Below, in pieces: positions 7,883 through 14,109 of a DNA stretch of 20,520 nucleotides. This stretch comes from Ignavibacteria bacterium (GTDB lineage Bacteria > Bacteroidota > Ignavibacteria > Ignavibacteriales > Melioribacteraceae), in the NCBI GenBank assembly GCA_027347805.1, contig DAIEQP010000254.1, forward strand, positions 1 to 20,520, read 5' to 3'. Position 1 is the stretch's first letter, and each line of letters starts with the position of its first letter. A model generated the notes under the pieces. It saw nothing but the letters and a program-made list of their open reading frames with translations. It ran no database searches and had not been told where the DNA came from. Made by a program: the position numbers and the translations under genes.

Positions 7883-8523
7883 TCGAAATTTCACACAAGG
7901 TTTACCAAAAAGGTTTTGTGGCTGCTTATGATGGTAATCTTTCTGCCAGAATTGATGATTATAGAATTTTAATCACACCTTCCGGTAAATGTAAAGGTGA
8001 ACTGGAAGAAAAAGATTTGCTCGAAATCGATTACAAGGGAAATCTGCTTCGCGGCGAGGGAAAGGTTTCTACCGAAGCTAAAATACATTTAGTAGCTTAT
8101 AACAAAAGAAAAGATATTGGTTCGGTAATTCATTGCCATCCTGTATATGCAACAGCTCTTGCTTCTATTGGTGAGGGATTGATGAGACCTGTGTTTCCTG
8201 AAGTAATTCTTTCGTTGGGAAAAGTGCCTTTGTGTAAATATGGAACTCCATCCACCGATGAACTTCCCAATTCCATGTTGCCATATATTGAATACGCATG
8301 GGCAATGCTGTTTGAAAATCATGGGGCAATTGCATTTGGAAAAAATATCAAAGGCGCATATTTCAGAATTGAAAAACTCGAACATGCCGCACATACAATT
8401 GCCGCGGCAAGAATGATGGGGAGGGAGAAATCTCTTCCTATGAATAAAGTAAGAGAACTTTATTCGATTTCAGAAGAAGTTTATGGAATCAAAATAGATA
8501 AACGAAATCGATTTGATTATTGA
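7861..8523 (+). CDS. Class II aldolase/adducin family protein (FucA-like)
   Basis: 220 residues, single class II aldolase domain, close to E. coli L-fuculose-1-phosphate aldolase in length. Zinc ligands are in place: HCHP gives His91 and His93, and FENHG gives His154. The acid/base Glu is Glu72 in STEAKIH. DGNLSAR (24-30) and ITPSGK (38-43) are the family's phosphate-binding elements. It would catalyse zinc-dependent reversible aldol cleavage of a phosphorylated sugar. Related family members include methylthioribulose-phosphate dehydratase and ribulose-phosphate epimerase, so the substrate is open. The start at 7861 overlaps the oxidoreductase gene by 22 bp. No kinase or isomerase for a fucose or rhamnose pathway is in the window. 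Confidence 0.88.
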   Translation: MSLYKELIEISHKVYQKGFVAAYDGNLSARIDDYRILITPSGKCKGELEEKDLLEIDYKGNLLRGEGKVSTEAKIHLVAYNKRKDIGSVIHCHPVYATALASIGEGLMRPVFPEVILSLGKVPLCKYGTPSTDELPNSMLPYIEYAWAMLFENHGAIAFGKNIKGAYFRIEKLEHAAHTIAAARMMGREKSLPMNKVRELYSISEEVYGIKIDKRNRFDY

Positions 8524-8551
8524 AAACAGCTTTTAAATTATTGAGAGTAAT

Positions 8552-9556
8552 ATGGGAAACAGTAAAATTAATATTGCATTAATTTTTGGCGGAACATCTC
8601 CTGAAAAAGAAGTTTCTAAAAACACTGCTAAATCTATTCTAAAAGCGCTAAGAGAATTGGGATATAGCGTTAAACCGATTAATCCGGCATATGGAACCAA
8701 TCAGCCTGAAAATGAAGATCTGTTTTTCGTTCAGGAAGAATATGTAGAGCCGTCTAACAGAAATTATATTGAAGCAATTAATTCATCGATGTTCGATAAT
8801 ATTGATCTTGCATATCTGGCGCTTCATGGAAGATGGGGAGAAGATGGAACAATCCAGTCACTTTTGGAATTGAGAGGAATTAAATACACGGGTTCGGGAA
8901 TTCTAGCAAGTTCACTTGCGATGAACAAGGCAATGACAAAAGTTGTTATTCAGGATGCAGGCGTATCTACTCCAAAATGGATAACTGCAGAGAAAAGGGT
9001 AAACGATTTCGAAAAAATCTGCCGGCAAATCAAAGATGATTTCGGTTATCCATGTGTTATTAAACCAAACGATCAAGGTTCAACTGTTGGATTGACGATT
9101 TGCAAAGAAGAATCTCAAGTTGCTGATGCAATTAAACTTTCACTTAAATTTTCTGATACTGCACTCATTGAAGAATATATTCCTGGAAGAGAATTAACGA
9201 TTTCGATTTTGGAAGGAAAAGCTTTGCCTGTTTTGGAAATAAAACCGAAAAGCGGTTTTTATGATTATGAAAACAAATACACTGCCGGTCGATCAGAATA
9301 TATTTGCCCTGCCGAATTGCCTGAAGATATAAGTAAGCCGATGCAGGAACAAGCGTTAAATGCTTTCAATGCAGTTGGTTGTTCAACTTATTCCAGAATT
9401 GATTTCAGACTTACAGATGAAGGTAAATTTTATTGTCTTGAAATAAATACTCTGCCGGGAATGACAAGCTTGAGTCTTGTACCAAAAGCTGCAAAAGCTG
9501 CCGGTATTTCATTCGAAGAATTGGTAGAAAAAATTGTTAAAAACGCATTACAATGA
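8552..9556 (+). CDS. ddl: D-alanine--D-alanine ligase
   Basis: 334 residues. An ATP-grasp enzyme that joins two D-Ala for peptidoglycan precursors in the cytoplasm. Seen in order: IFGGTSPEKEVS (about 11-22, with Glu20 at the first D-Ala site), LHGRWGEDGTIQ (91-102), YTGSGILASSLAMNK (112-126), the ATP-grasp loop KPNDQGSTVG (171-180), the omega-loop YDYENKYTAG (237-246), SRIDF with Arg282 and metal-binding Asp284, and EINTLPGMT (297-305). The Tyr in the omega loop favours D-Ala-D-Ala over D-Ala-D-lactate, by analogy with known Ddl enzymes. It begins 28 bp after the aldolase gene and ends with an ATGA overlap with the FtsB/DivIC-like gene, a cell-wall/division pairing common in bacteria. Confidence 0.95.
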   Translation: MGNSKINIALIFGGTSPEKEVSKNTAKSILKALRELGYSVKPINPAYGTNQPENEDLFFVQEEYVEPSNRNYIEAINSSMFDNIDLAYLALHGRWGEDGTIQSLLELRGIKYTGSGILASSLAMNKAMTKVVIQDAGVSTPKWITAEKRVNDFEKICRQIKDDFGYPCVIKPNDQGSTVGLTICKEESQVADAIKLSLKFSDTALIEEYIPGRELTISILEGKALPVLEIKPKSGFYDYENKYTAGRSEYICPAELPEDISKPMQEQALNAFNAVGCSTYSRIDFRLTDEGKFYCLEINTLPGMTSLSLVPKAAKAAGISFEELVEKIVKNALQ

Positions 9557-9834
9557 ATAACAAATTAGTTAAACGAATTATTGTTTTGGTTTTGTTTCTT
9601 GCTGTCTGCCTCTTTCTTGTATTTAATGAAAGCGGCTTTCTTAAGTATCTTAAAGTGCGAAGCGAATTAAAAAATATGAATAACCAAATTTTGCTTGCCG
9701 AGAAAAAATTGTCTGCGCTTCAAAAAGAAATTGATTCGCTGCAAACAAGCAAAGAGAAAATTGAAAGAGTTGCCAGAGAGAAATTTCATATGATGAAGAA
9801 GAACGAAAAAGCATTCAGGATTGAAGAAAAATAA
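9553..9834 (+). CDS. Septum formation initiator (FtsB/DivIC family)
   Basis: 93 residues. A short cytoplasmic N-terminus, one membrane helix (about residues 7-25), a heptad-rich coiled coil (about 32-66) and the family's typical ending IERVAREKFHMMKKNE (about 71-86). FtsB/DivIC proteins bind FtsL and FtsQ/DivIB in the divisome and help activate septal wall synthesis. The ATG overlaps the ddl stop (ATGA), so translation is coupled. rarA starts 5 bp after its stop. FtsB and DivIC cannot be told apart from sequence this short. Confidence 0.88.
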   Translation: MNNKLVKRIIVLVLFLAVCLFLVFNESGFLKYLKVRSELKNMNNQILLAEKKLSALQKEIDSLQTSKEKIERVAREKFHMMKKNEKAFRIEEK

Positions 9835-9839
9835 ATATT

Positions 9840-11138
9840 GTGAAAAATAAAATTCAAATTCCTCACATTCCGCTCGCAGAAAGATGCCGGCCCAAAACAA
9901 TTGATGATTTTCAGGGACAGATAAAACTGGTTGGGAGCGGTAAACCTCTTAGAATTATGATTGAGAATGACACAATCAGTTCAATCATTTTATGGGGGCC
10001 GCCGGGAACAGGAAAGACTACACTTGCAAAAATAATTTCGGAAGCGACTAATTCTGAATTTTATCAGATCAATGCAGTTTCTTCCGGTGTTAAGGATATT
10101 CGGGAAATAATTGAGATAGCCAAAAATAATTTACAGCATTTCAAACGCACAATATTATTTATTGATGAAATTCATAGATTTAACAAAGCCCAGCAGGATG
10201 CACTACTTTCATCGGTTGAGTCCGGGCAGATAATTTTAATTGGCGCAACAACTGAAAATCCTTCGTTTGAAGTTATCCCGGCTTTACGTTCACGTGTTAG
10301 GACATTTGTATTAGAAGAACTTTCTAAAATCGATTTGCAAAATATTGTAAATTATGCTTTAACAAAAGATGATTTACTGAGCAAGTTATCAATCAAAATT
10401 GATGATCTTGATTACCTTCTTTACATCTCCGGCGGAGATGCACGAACACTATTAAATGTTCTTGAAGCATGTATTATTCAGGAAATAGATAAAGACGAGA
10501 TTCTGATTACAAAAGAAGTAATAGAAAATATTGTTCAAAAGAAAAATATAATTTATGATAAAGCAGGTGAAGAGCATTACAATATTATTTCAGCATTCAT
10601 AAAAAGTCTGCGAGGATCAGATCCGGATGCGGCAATTTACTGGATGGCAAGAATGATTGAAGGTGGGGAGGATCCTCTTTTTATAGCCCGTAGAATGGTT
10701 GTCCTAGCTTCAGAAGATATTGGTAATGCTTCTCCGAATGCACTTGTTCTGGCAGAAGCAACATTCAGTGCCGTTCATAAAATCGGAATGCCTGAGGCAA
10801 GAATAATTTTAGCTCAATGTGCAACTTATCTGGCTTCATCACCCAAAAGTAATGCCTCGTATATGGCAATCGATAATGCATTGAGTGAAGTAAGAAATTC
10901 TAAACTTGAAGGGGTTCCGATTCATCTTCGTAATGCCCCGACAAATTTGATGAAATCTCTTAACTATGGTAAAGATTATAAATATCCTCATTCGTTTGAA
11001 AATAATTTTCTTCAGCAGGATTATTTGCCGAAAGAATTATTAGATAGACAATTTTATTTCCCTTCAGAGAATGGAACAGAAAAAACATTTAAAGAAAGAC
11101 TTAAAAATCTTTGGAAGGGAAAGAAGAAGTATGATTAG
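9840..11138 (+). CDS. rarA: Replication-associated recombination protein A (AAA+ ATPase)
   Basis: 432 residues, normal for RarA/MgsA/WRNIP1. The N-terminal PLAERCRPKTIDDFQGQ is characteristic. Walker A GPPGTGKT (53-60), Walker B ILFIDE (105-110), sensor-1 segment GATTENPSF (135-143) and the Arg-finger region ALRSRVRTF follow in order. The C-terminal tetramerisation domain contains SLRGSDPDAAIYWMARMIEGGEDPLFIARRM and ends with LRNAPT...YPH. RarA acts at stalled or collapsed replication forks. The start is GTG at 9840, 5 bp after the FtsB/DivIC-like gene. Its last 4 bp overlap the 3' end of convergent dprA, and I see no terminator hairpin between them. Confidence 0.95.
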   Translation: MKNKIQIPHIPLAERCRPKTIDDFQGQIKLVGSGKPLRIMIENDTISSIILWGPPGTGKTTLAKIISEATNSEFYQINAVSSGVKDIREIIEIAKNNLQHFKRTILFIDEIHRFNKAQQDALLSSVESGQIILIGATTENPSFEVIPALRSRVRTFVLEELSKIDLQNIVNYALTKDDLLSKLSIKIDDLDYLLYISGGDARTLLNVLEACIIQEIDKDEILITKEVIENIVQKKNIIYDKAGEEHYNIISAFIKSLRGSDPDAAIYWMARMIEGGEDPLFIARRMVVLASEDIGNASPNALVLAEATFSAVHKIGMPEARIILAQCATYLASSPKSNASYMAIDNALSEVRNSKLEGVPIHLRNAPTNLMKSLNYGKDYKYPHSFENNFLQQDYLPKELLDRQFYFPSENGTEKTFKERLKNLWKGKKKYD

Positions 11139-12253
11139 AAACGAACAAACATCTTGCCGGGTAATTGCCTGATTAATCCTTTGAATTCCAATGTTAGCAG
11201 GTGAACTAAGCATTCGGATGTATTAATTGAACTCTGAATTGAAATCTCATCTATATGTAATGGTTCAGTTGAAAGTAAATTATAAATTTTTTCTTCAAAT
11301 AAATCTAATTCAACAAAAGCCGGTTTGGCAGAATCTTTTTTTATATTACTAATAAATCTAAGTTCACTTAAAATATCATCAATGTTAATTACTAGTTTTG
11401 CCTCTCCTTTTTTTATAAGAGAATTAGGGCCATCGCTTTGTTTTGAATTAATCGGGCCGGGTATTGCAAAAACTTCTCTTCCTTGATCTAATGCATACGC
11501 GGCAGTTTGCATTGCCCCGCCGTTTATTTTTGTTTCCACTATAAGTGTTCCATGAGAAATCCCGGAAATAATTCTATTTCTTCTTGGAAAATTCTGAGCA
11601 TCCGGTTTAGTTCCTAATTCATATTCCGAAACTAGACATCCATTATTTGAAATATCCTCATATAGTTTTTTGTTCTCCGGCGGATAAATAAAATCCAATC
11701 CACAACCAATAACCGCAATTGTTTTTCCAGATTTTTTTATTGTTGCTGAATGGGAAATTGAATCAATTCCTCTTGCAAGACCGCTGACAATTGCGAGATT
11801 ATTTTCTGCCAATTCCTGTGCAAATTTTTCGGCAATATATTTGCCGTAATTTGTCGGTTCTCGGGTTCCAACTATTGCAATCGAGTCTTTCTTTAAAACT
11901 TCTTTCGAGCCTTTTATATATAAAATCAATGGGGGATAGTATATATTTTTCAATCGCTCAGGATAATCGTCATCCCAAAAAGTGATTATTTCTGCGCCAA
12001 TTTTTTCTATCGAGCATAATTCTTTATCAAGGTTTTCCAGAAATGAAAAAAAATTTGTTCCTGACGAAAGGATTTTACCTGCAAGTGTTTTACTAATTCC
12101 TTCAACTTCTATCAACGATGAATAATTTGCAGAGAAAATATTTTCAAAGCTGTGATATTTAGCGAGAAGAGAAAATATTTTCTGAGGACCAATTCCATCA
12201 ATTGAATAGAGAAGCTTGAGAAACCCCAGTTCTCTTTTACTGCCTTTGTTCAC
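11135..12253 (-). CDS. dprA: DNA processing protein DprA
   Basis: 372 residues. DprA loads RecA on single-stranded DNA taken up during transformation. An N-terminal helix-hairpin-helix/SAM-like part (about 8-65) includes IDGIGPQKI. The Rossmann-like DprA core has GTREPTNYG (129-137, usually GSRxxSxYG), SGLARGIDSISH (157-168), GCGLDFIYPPEN (183-194), FPRRNRIISG (222-231) and VETKINGGAMQTA (239-251). A C-terminal winged helix (about 310-372) follows, as in many Gram-negative DprA proteins. The start is GTG 12253, 7 bp after the EutN-like gene, so it appears to be the last gene of the DUF3098-EutN-dprA operon. No other competence gene is in the window, so transformability cannot be inferred. Confidence 0.95.
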   Translation of the reverse strand: MNKGSKRELGFLKLLYSIDGIGPQKIFSLLAKYHSFENIFSANYSSLIEVEGISKTLAGKILSSGTNFFSFLENLDKELCSIEKIGAEIITFWDDDYPERLKNIYYPPLILYIKGSKEVLKKDSIAIVGTREPTNYGKYIAEKFAQELAENNLAIVSGLARGIDSISHSATIKKSGKTIAVIGCGLDFIYPPENKKLYEDISNNGCLVSEYELGTKPDAQNFPRRNRIISGISHGTLIVETKINGGAMQTAAYALDQGREVFAIPGPINSKQSDGPNSLIKKGEAKLVINIDDILSELRFISNIKKDSAKPAFVELDLFEEKIYNLLSTEPLHIDEISIQSSINTSECLVHLLTLEFKGLIRQLPGKMFVRF

Positions 12254-12260
12254 AATTTAT

Positions 12261-12539
12261 CTATGGTTCATTAATTTCTATATTATCAACCACAGCTATA
12301 ATCATTGTATGGACAGGTGCGTTTTTATGTCCAAGCATTTGCTGAACTGCATCACCTTCTTGTACAACAATTACGAGATCACCTATTCCTGAATCAACAA
12401 GATCAAGGGCAATAACATCTTTGTTGCCGGATAGATTACCATCTAGTTTTACAGGATGAACAAGTAAAAGTTTATGACCAATAAGAAATTTATTTTTTGG
12501 TGTTGAAACGATGTTCCCTTTTACTTTGGCAAGAAACAT
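12261..12539 (-). CDS. EutN/CcmL-type bacterial microcompartment vertex protein (BMC-P)
   Basis: 92 residues, the usual BMC-P length. The N-terminal strand MFLAKVKGNIVSTPK, then GHKLLLVHPV (21-30), VIALDLVDSGIGDLVIVVQEGDA (42-64) and APVHTMIIAVVD (74-85) match the EutN/CcmL family, whose pentamers cap the vertices of carboxysomes and metabolosomes. No BMC-H hexamer shell gene, encapsulated dehydrogenase or signature enzyme is next to it, so it is an orphan in this window. It starts 1 bp after the DUF3098-like gene and ends 7 bp before dprA. It may serve shells encoded elsewhere in the genome, or act as a free pentamer. The family call is strong; the role is unknown. Confidence 0.9.
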   Translation of the reverse strand: MFLAKVKGNIVSTPKNKFLIGHKLLLVHPVKLDGNLSGNKDVIALDLVDSGIGDLVIVVQEGDAVQQMLGHKNAPVHTMIIAVVDNIEINEP

Positions 12540-12540
12540 T

Positions 12541-12801
12541 TTACTGATTCGGTTTGTTTTTCGATTTTGTAAAAAGTATTGTTATAGGAATAATAACTAG
12601 ATAAACAATAGTAAGAACTATTGGAGAGACTGTAAGAGACAAAAAACTATCCCAAGGTCCGCGTGTCATTAAAAAGTAACCAATAACCAATCCTAATAAA
12701 CTTAGTCCCAGCAATATAAAATTGTTTTGACTCCAGTATTCTTGAAATGGAGAAGAAATTGTTTTTTTAACTTCTTTTACAACTTTCTGAACCTTTGCCA
12801 T
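12541..12801 (-). CDS. DUF3098-like small membrane protein
   Basis: 86 residues from ATG 12801. A short Lys-rich cytoplasmic N-terminus (MAKVQKVVKEVKK) precedes two hydrophobic helices, about residues 27-45 and 57-77, with a short GPWDSF loop between them and a basic tail. The layout and the pattern SPIVLTIVYLVIIPITIL resemble DUF3098, a two-helix family of Bacteroidota-like bacteria with no known function. The start was chosen because AGGAG lies 6-7 bp upstream. A longer frame from a GTG at 12894 would read straight through a terminator hairpin and is rejected. It is the first gene of an operon with the EutN-like gene (1-bp gap) and dprA. Confidence 0.78.
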   Translation of the reverse strand: MAKVQKVVKEVKKTISSPFQEYWSQNNFILLGLSLLGLVIGYFLMTRGPWDSFLSLTVSPIVLTIVYLVIIPITILFTKSKNKPNQ

Positions 12802-12816
12802 AATATCTCCTAAATT

Positions 12817-12850
12817 AAAAAAGCCCAGTGTTGGGGGGAGACACTGGGCT
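12817..12850 (-). terminator. Perfect hairpin plus U-tract in the leader of the DUF3098-EutN-dprA operon
   Basis: On the minus strand AGCCCAGTGT (12850-12841), a 9-nt loop CTCCCCCCA and ACACTGGGCT (12831-12822) form a 10-bp stem without mismatch, followed by a run of six T. This is a textbook intrinsic terminator. It lies only about 10 bp before the AGGAG ribosome binding site of the DUF3098-like gene and downstream of a promoter-like site, so it would stop transcripts before the operon. Either it is an attenuator or it ends a small RNA of about 75 nt. Confidence 0.75.
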
Positions 12851-12896
12851 AAGTAGCATATAAAGTCACCGAAATGAGCTCTATAAGTACTCACCC
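12817..12896 (-). ncRNA. Candidate leader RNA / attenuator or small RNA
   Basis: The stretch between the promoter-like site and the T-run is about 75-80 nt. Besides the terminator stem it can form UGAG/CUCA pairing near its 5' end. A 5' segment UUGGGU (12898-12893) can pair with GCCCAG in the 5' arm of the terminator, a possible antiterminator; this needs transcription to start at or before 12898, slightly upstream of the predicted start. The terminator loop CTCCCCCCA is C-rich and complementary to purine-rich ribosome binding sites such as the AGGAG just downstream. I do not recognise it as a named riboswitch class. Both readings, cis attenuator or trans-acting sRNA, remain open. Confidence 0.4.
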
Positions 12897-12899
12897 AAA

Positions 12900-12927
12900 A
12901 ATATCAATATAGACAATCAATTGTCAA
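12900..12927 (-). promoter_or_regulatory. Promoter candidate with overlapping operator-like dyad
   Basis: Minus strand: TTGACA (12927-12922) and GATATT (12905-12900) are separated by 16 bp, a reasonable housekeeping-sigma promoter. A dyad GACAAT-CA-ATTGTC at 12912-12925 overlaps the -35 element and could bind a repressor. Transcription would start near 12893-12896, giving a leader that runs into the terminator hairpin at 12817-12850. Confidence 0.5.
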
Positions 12928-12935
12928 GTGAAAAT

Positions 12936-13184
12936 TTATCCGATATGGTAAATAATTTTCCTGATTGTGTCCGTTTGAAGGTATGGATAATCTTTCTGAA
13001 TTATACCAATAGCTTCAATTACATTTTTATTTTCATTTTTCAGCAATTCAAATTTTTTCCTTATTTGATGGTCTCGGACCGACTTTTCATTTAGAAATCC
13101 GCGGCTTTCGAGGAGCTTGTATATTTCATCGGGTATCAGGTCGTTTAATGGATTTATTCCGCCATTAGGTTTAGTGACACTCAT
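12936..13184 (-). CDS. Small hypothetical protein
   Basis: 82 residues, not recognised. Soluble, charged and mostly helical: a Gly/Asn/Pro-rich start (MSVTKPNGGINPLNDL), then PDEIYKLLESRGFLNEKSVRDHQIRKKFELL and a closing segment resembling a helix-turn-helix layout (VIEAIGIIQ then TDTIRKIIYHI), which could suit DNA or RNA binding but has no diagnostic motif. The start is supported by AAAGGA 6-7 bp upstream of ATG 13184. It has its own promoter candidate at 13226-13254, and lies 81 bp after nadC. Downstream, the promoter for the DUF3098 operon begins within about 10 bp of its stop, so it is probably a single-gene unit or the tail of nadBC. Confidence 0.7.
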   Translation of the reverse strand: MSVTKPNGGINPLNDLIPDEIYKLLESRGFLNEKSVRDHQIRKKFELLKNENKNVIEAIGIIQKDYPYLQTDTIRKIIYHIG

Positions 13185-13197
13185 TTCACATCCTTTC

Positions 13198-13259
13198 GTT
13201 TTTTGATTTTTAAAACAACCTTCAATTTATAAAGTTCCCGCCCGGTAAAATCAAAAAAC
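13198..13259. repeat. 13-bp perfect inverted repeat around the small gene's promoter
   Basis: GTTTTTTGATTTT at 13198-13210 and its exact reverse complement AAAATCAAAAAAC at 13247-13259 are separated by 36 bp. The interval holds the TATAAA element and a GC-rich patch (CCCGCCCGG, 13237-13245) in an AT-rich setting. The repeat could form a long-loop hairpin in a nadC read-through RNA, or be a paired regulator site; both arms are AT-rich, so chance is possible. Confidence 0.4.
13226..13254 (-). promoter_or_regulatory. Promoter candidate for the 82-residue protein gene
   Basis: Minus strand: TTGATT (13254-13249), a 17-bp spacer and TATAAA (13231-13226). Spacing is ideal and the -10 matches five of six consensus bases. 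The spacer contains GGGAACTT, which also resembles the -35 of ECF sigma factors, but no matching -10 is convincing. The expected transcript starts about 35 bp before the gene's ATG at 13184. Confidence 0.45.
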
Positions 13260-13265
13260 TATAAT

Positions 13266-14108
13266 CTATACTTTATGAATATACATGGCTATATCAAGCG
13301 CCTTTACCGAATGAGTAATTGCACCAACAGAAATATAATCAACACCTGTCAGAGCAATTTTCCGAATTGAATCAATTGTAATACCGCCTGAAGCTTCAAC
13401 TTTGGATTTATGATCAATTATTTCTACAGCTTTTTTCATCGTTTCAAGATCCATATTATCTAGCATTATAATATCAACTTTATTTGCCAAAGCTTCTTTC
13501 AAATCTTCAATTGAAGAAACCTCAACTTCAATTTTTGTTTTTCGTTTCATTTTTGTTCGGCAAAGCTCAACTGCTTTAGTTATGCTTCCAGCTGCTGCTA
13601 TGTGATTTTCCTTTATAAGTATCATATCAAATAAACCAATTCTATGGTTTTTACCGCCGCCTGTTTTTACAGCATATTTATCCAAGAGCCTCTGACCCGG
13701 GGCTGTTTTTCTAGTATCTAAAATTTTTGTTTTCAAGCCTGAAAGCTGTTCAACATATCTAAACGTTTCAGTTGAAATACCAGACATACGTTGAATAAAA
13801 TTAAGCACTGTCCTTTCAATAGTAAGTAGTGAACGAAAACTTCCATGCAATTCTGCAACAATCGTATTCGGATTTACTAGCGATCCTTCTTTAACCTTTT
13901 TTTTAAAATTAATTTCTTTGTCAAAATGCCGGCAGATTTTTGATACAATGTCAAGTCCGCAGATTATTCCTTTCTGCTTAACAATAATTTCCGCTTTGCC
14001 CATTTGAGATTTTGGAACAATAAGATTTGAAGTGATGTCGCCTGAGCTAATGTCTTCTCTTAGTGCTAACCTGATAATCTGTTCGATGTTCTGAATTTTA
14101 TTTTTCAT
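13266..14108 (-). CDS. nadC: Nicotinate-nucleotide diphosphorylase (carboxylating)
   Basis: 280 residues, normal for quinolinate phosphoribosyltransferase. It converts quinolinate and PRPP to nicotinate mononucleotide, CO2 and pyrophosphate. Visible motifs: REDISSGDITS (17-27), ERTVLNFIQRMSGIST (98-113), the PRPP/quinolinate-binding DTRKTAPGQR (131-140), KYAVKTGGGKNHR (144-156), MLDNMD and VEASGGIT near the C-terminal end of the barrel. It starts 1 bp after the nadB stop, so the two form an operon. With NadB and the nadA at the window's right edge it completes the de novo route from aspartate. Confidence 0.96.
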   Translation of the reverse strand: MKNKIQNIEQIIRLALREDISSGDITSNLIVPKSQMGKAEIIVKQKGIICGLDIVSKICRHFDKEINFKKKVKEGSLVNPNTIVAELHGSFRSLLTIERTVLNFIQRMSGISTETFRYVEQLSGLKTKILDTRKTAPGQRLLDKYAVKTGGGKNHRIGLFDMILIKENHIAAAGSITKAVELCRTKMKRKTKIEVEVSSIEDLKEALANKVDIIMLDNMDLETMKKAVEIIDHKSKVEASGGITIDSIRKIALTGVDYISVGAITHSVKALDIAMYIHKV

Positions 14109-14109
14109 T

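Noticed and set aside
8089..8394. Minus-strand frame inside the class II aldolase gene
   Set aside because: The plus strand carries the zinc ligands and family motifs throughout.
12802..12894. N-terminal extension of the DUF3098-like protein from a GTG at 12894
   Set aside because: The frame is open but runs through the terminator hairpin and a CCCCCC loop. The ATG at 12801 has a strong AGGAG and gives a normal family N-terminus.
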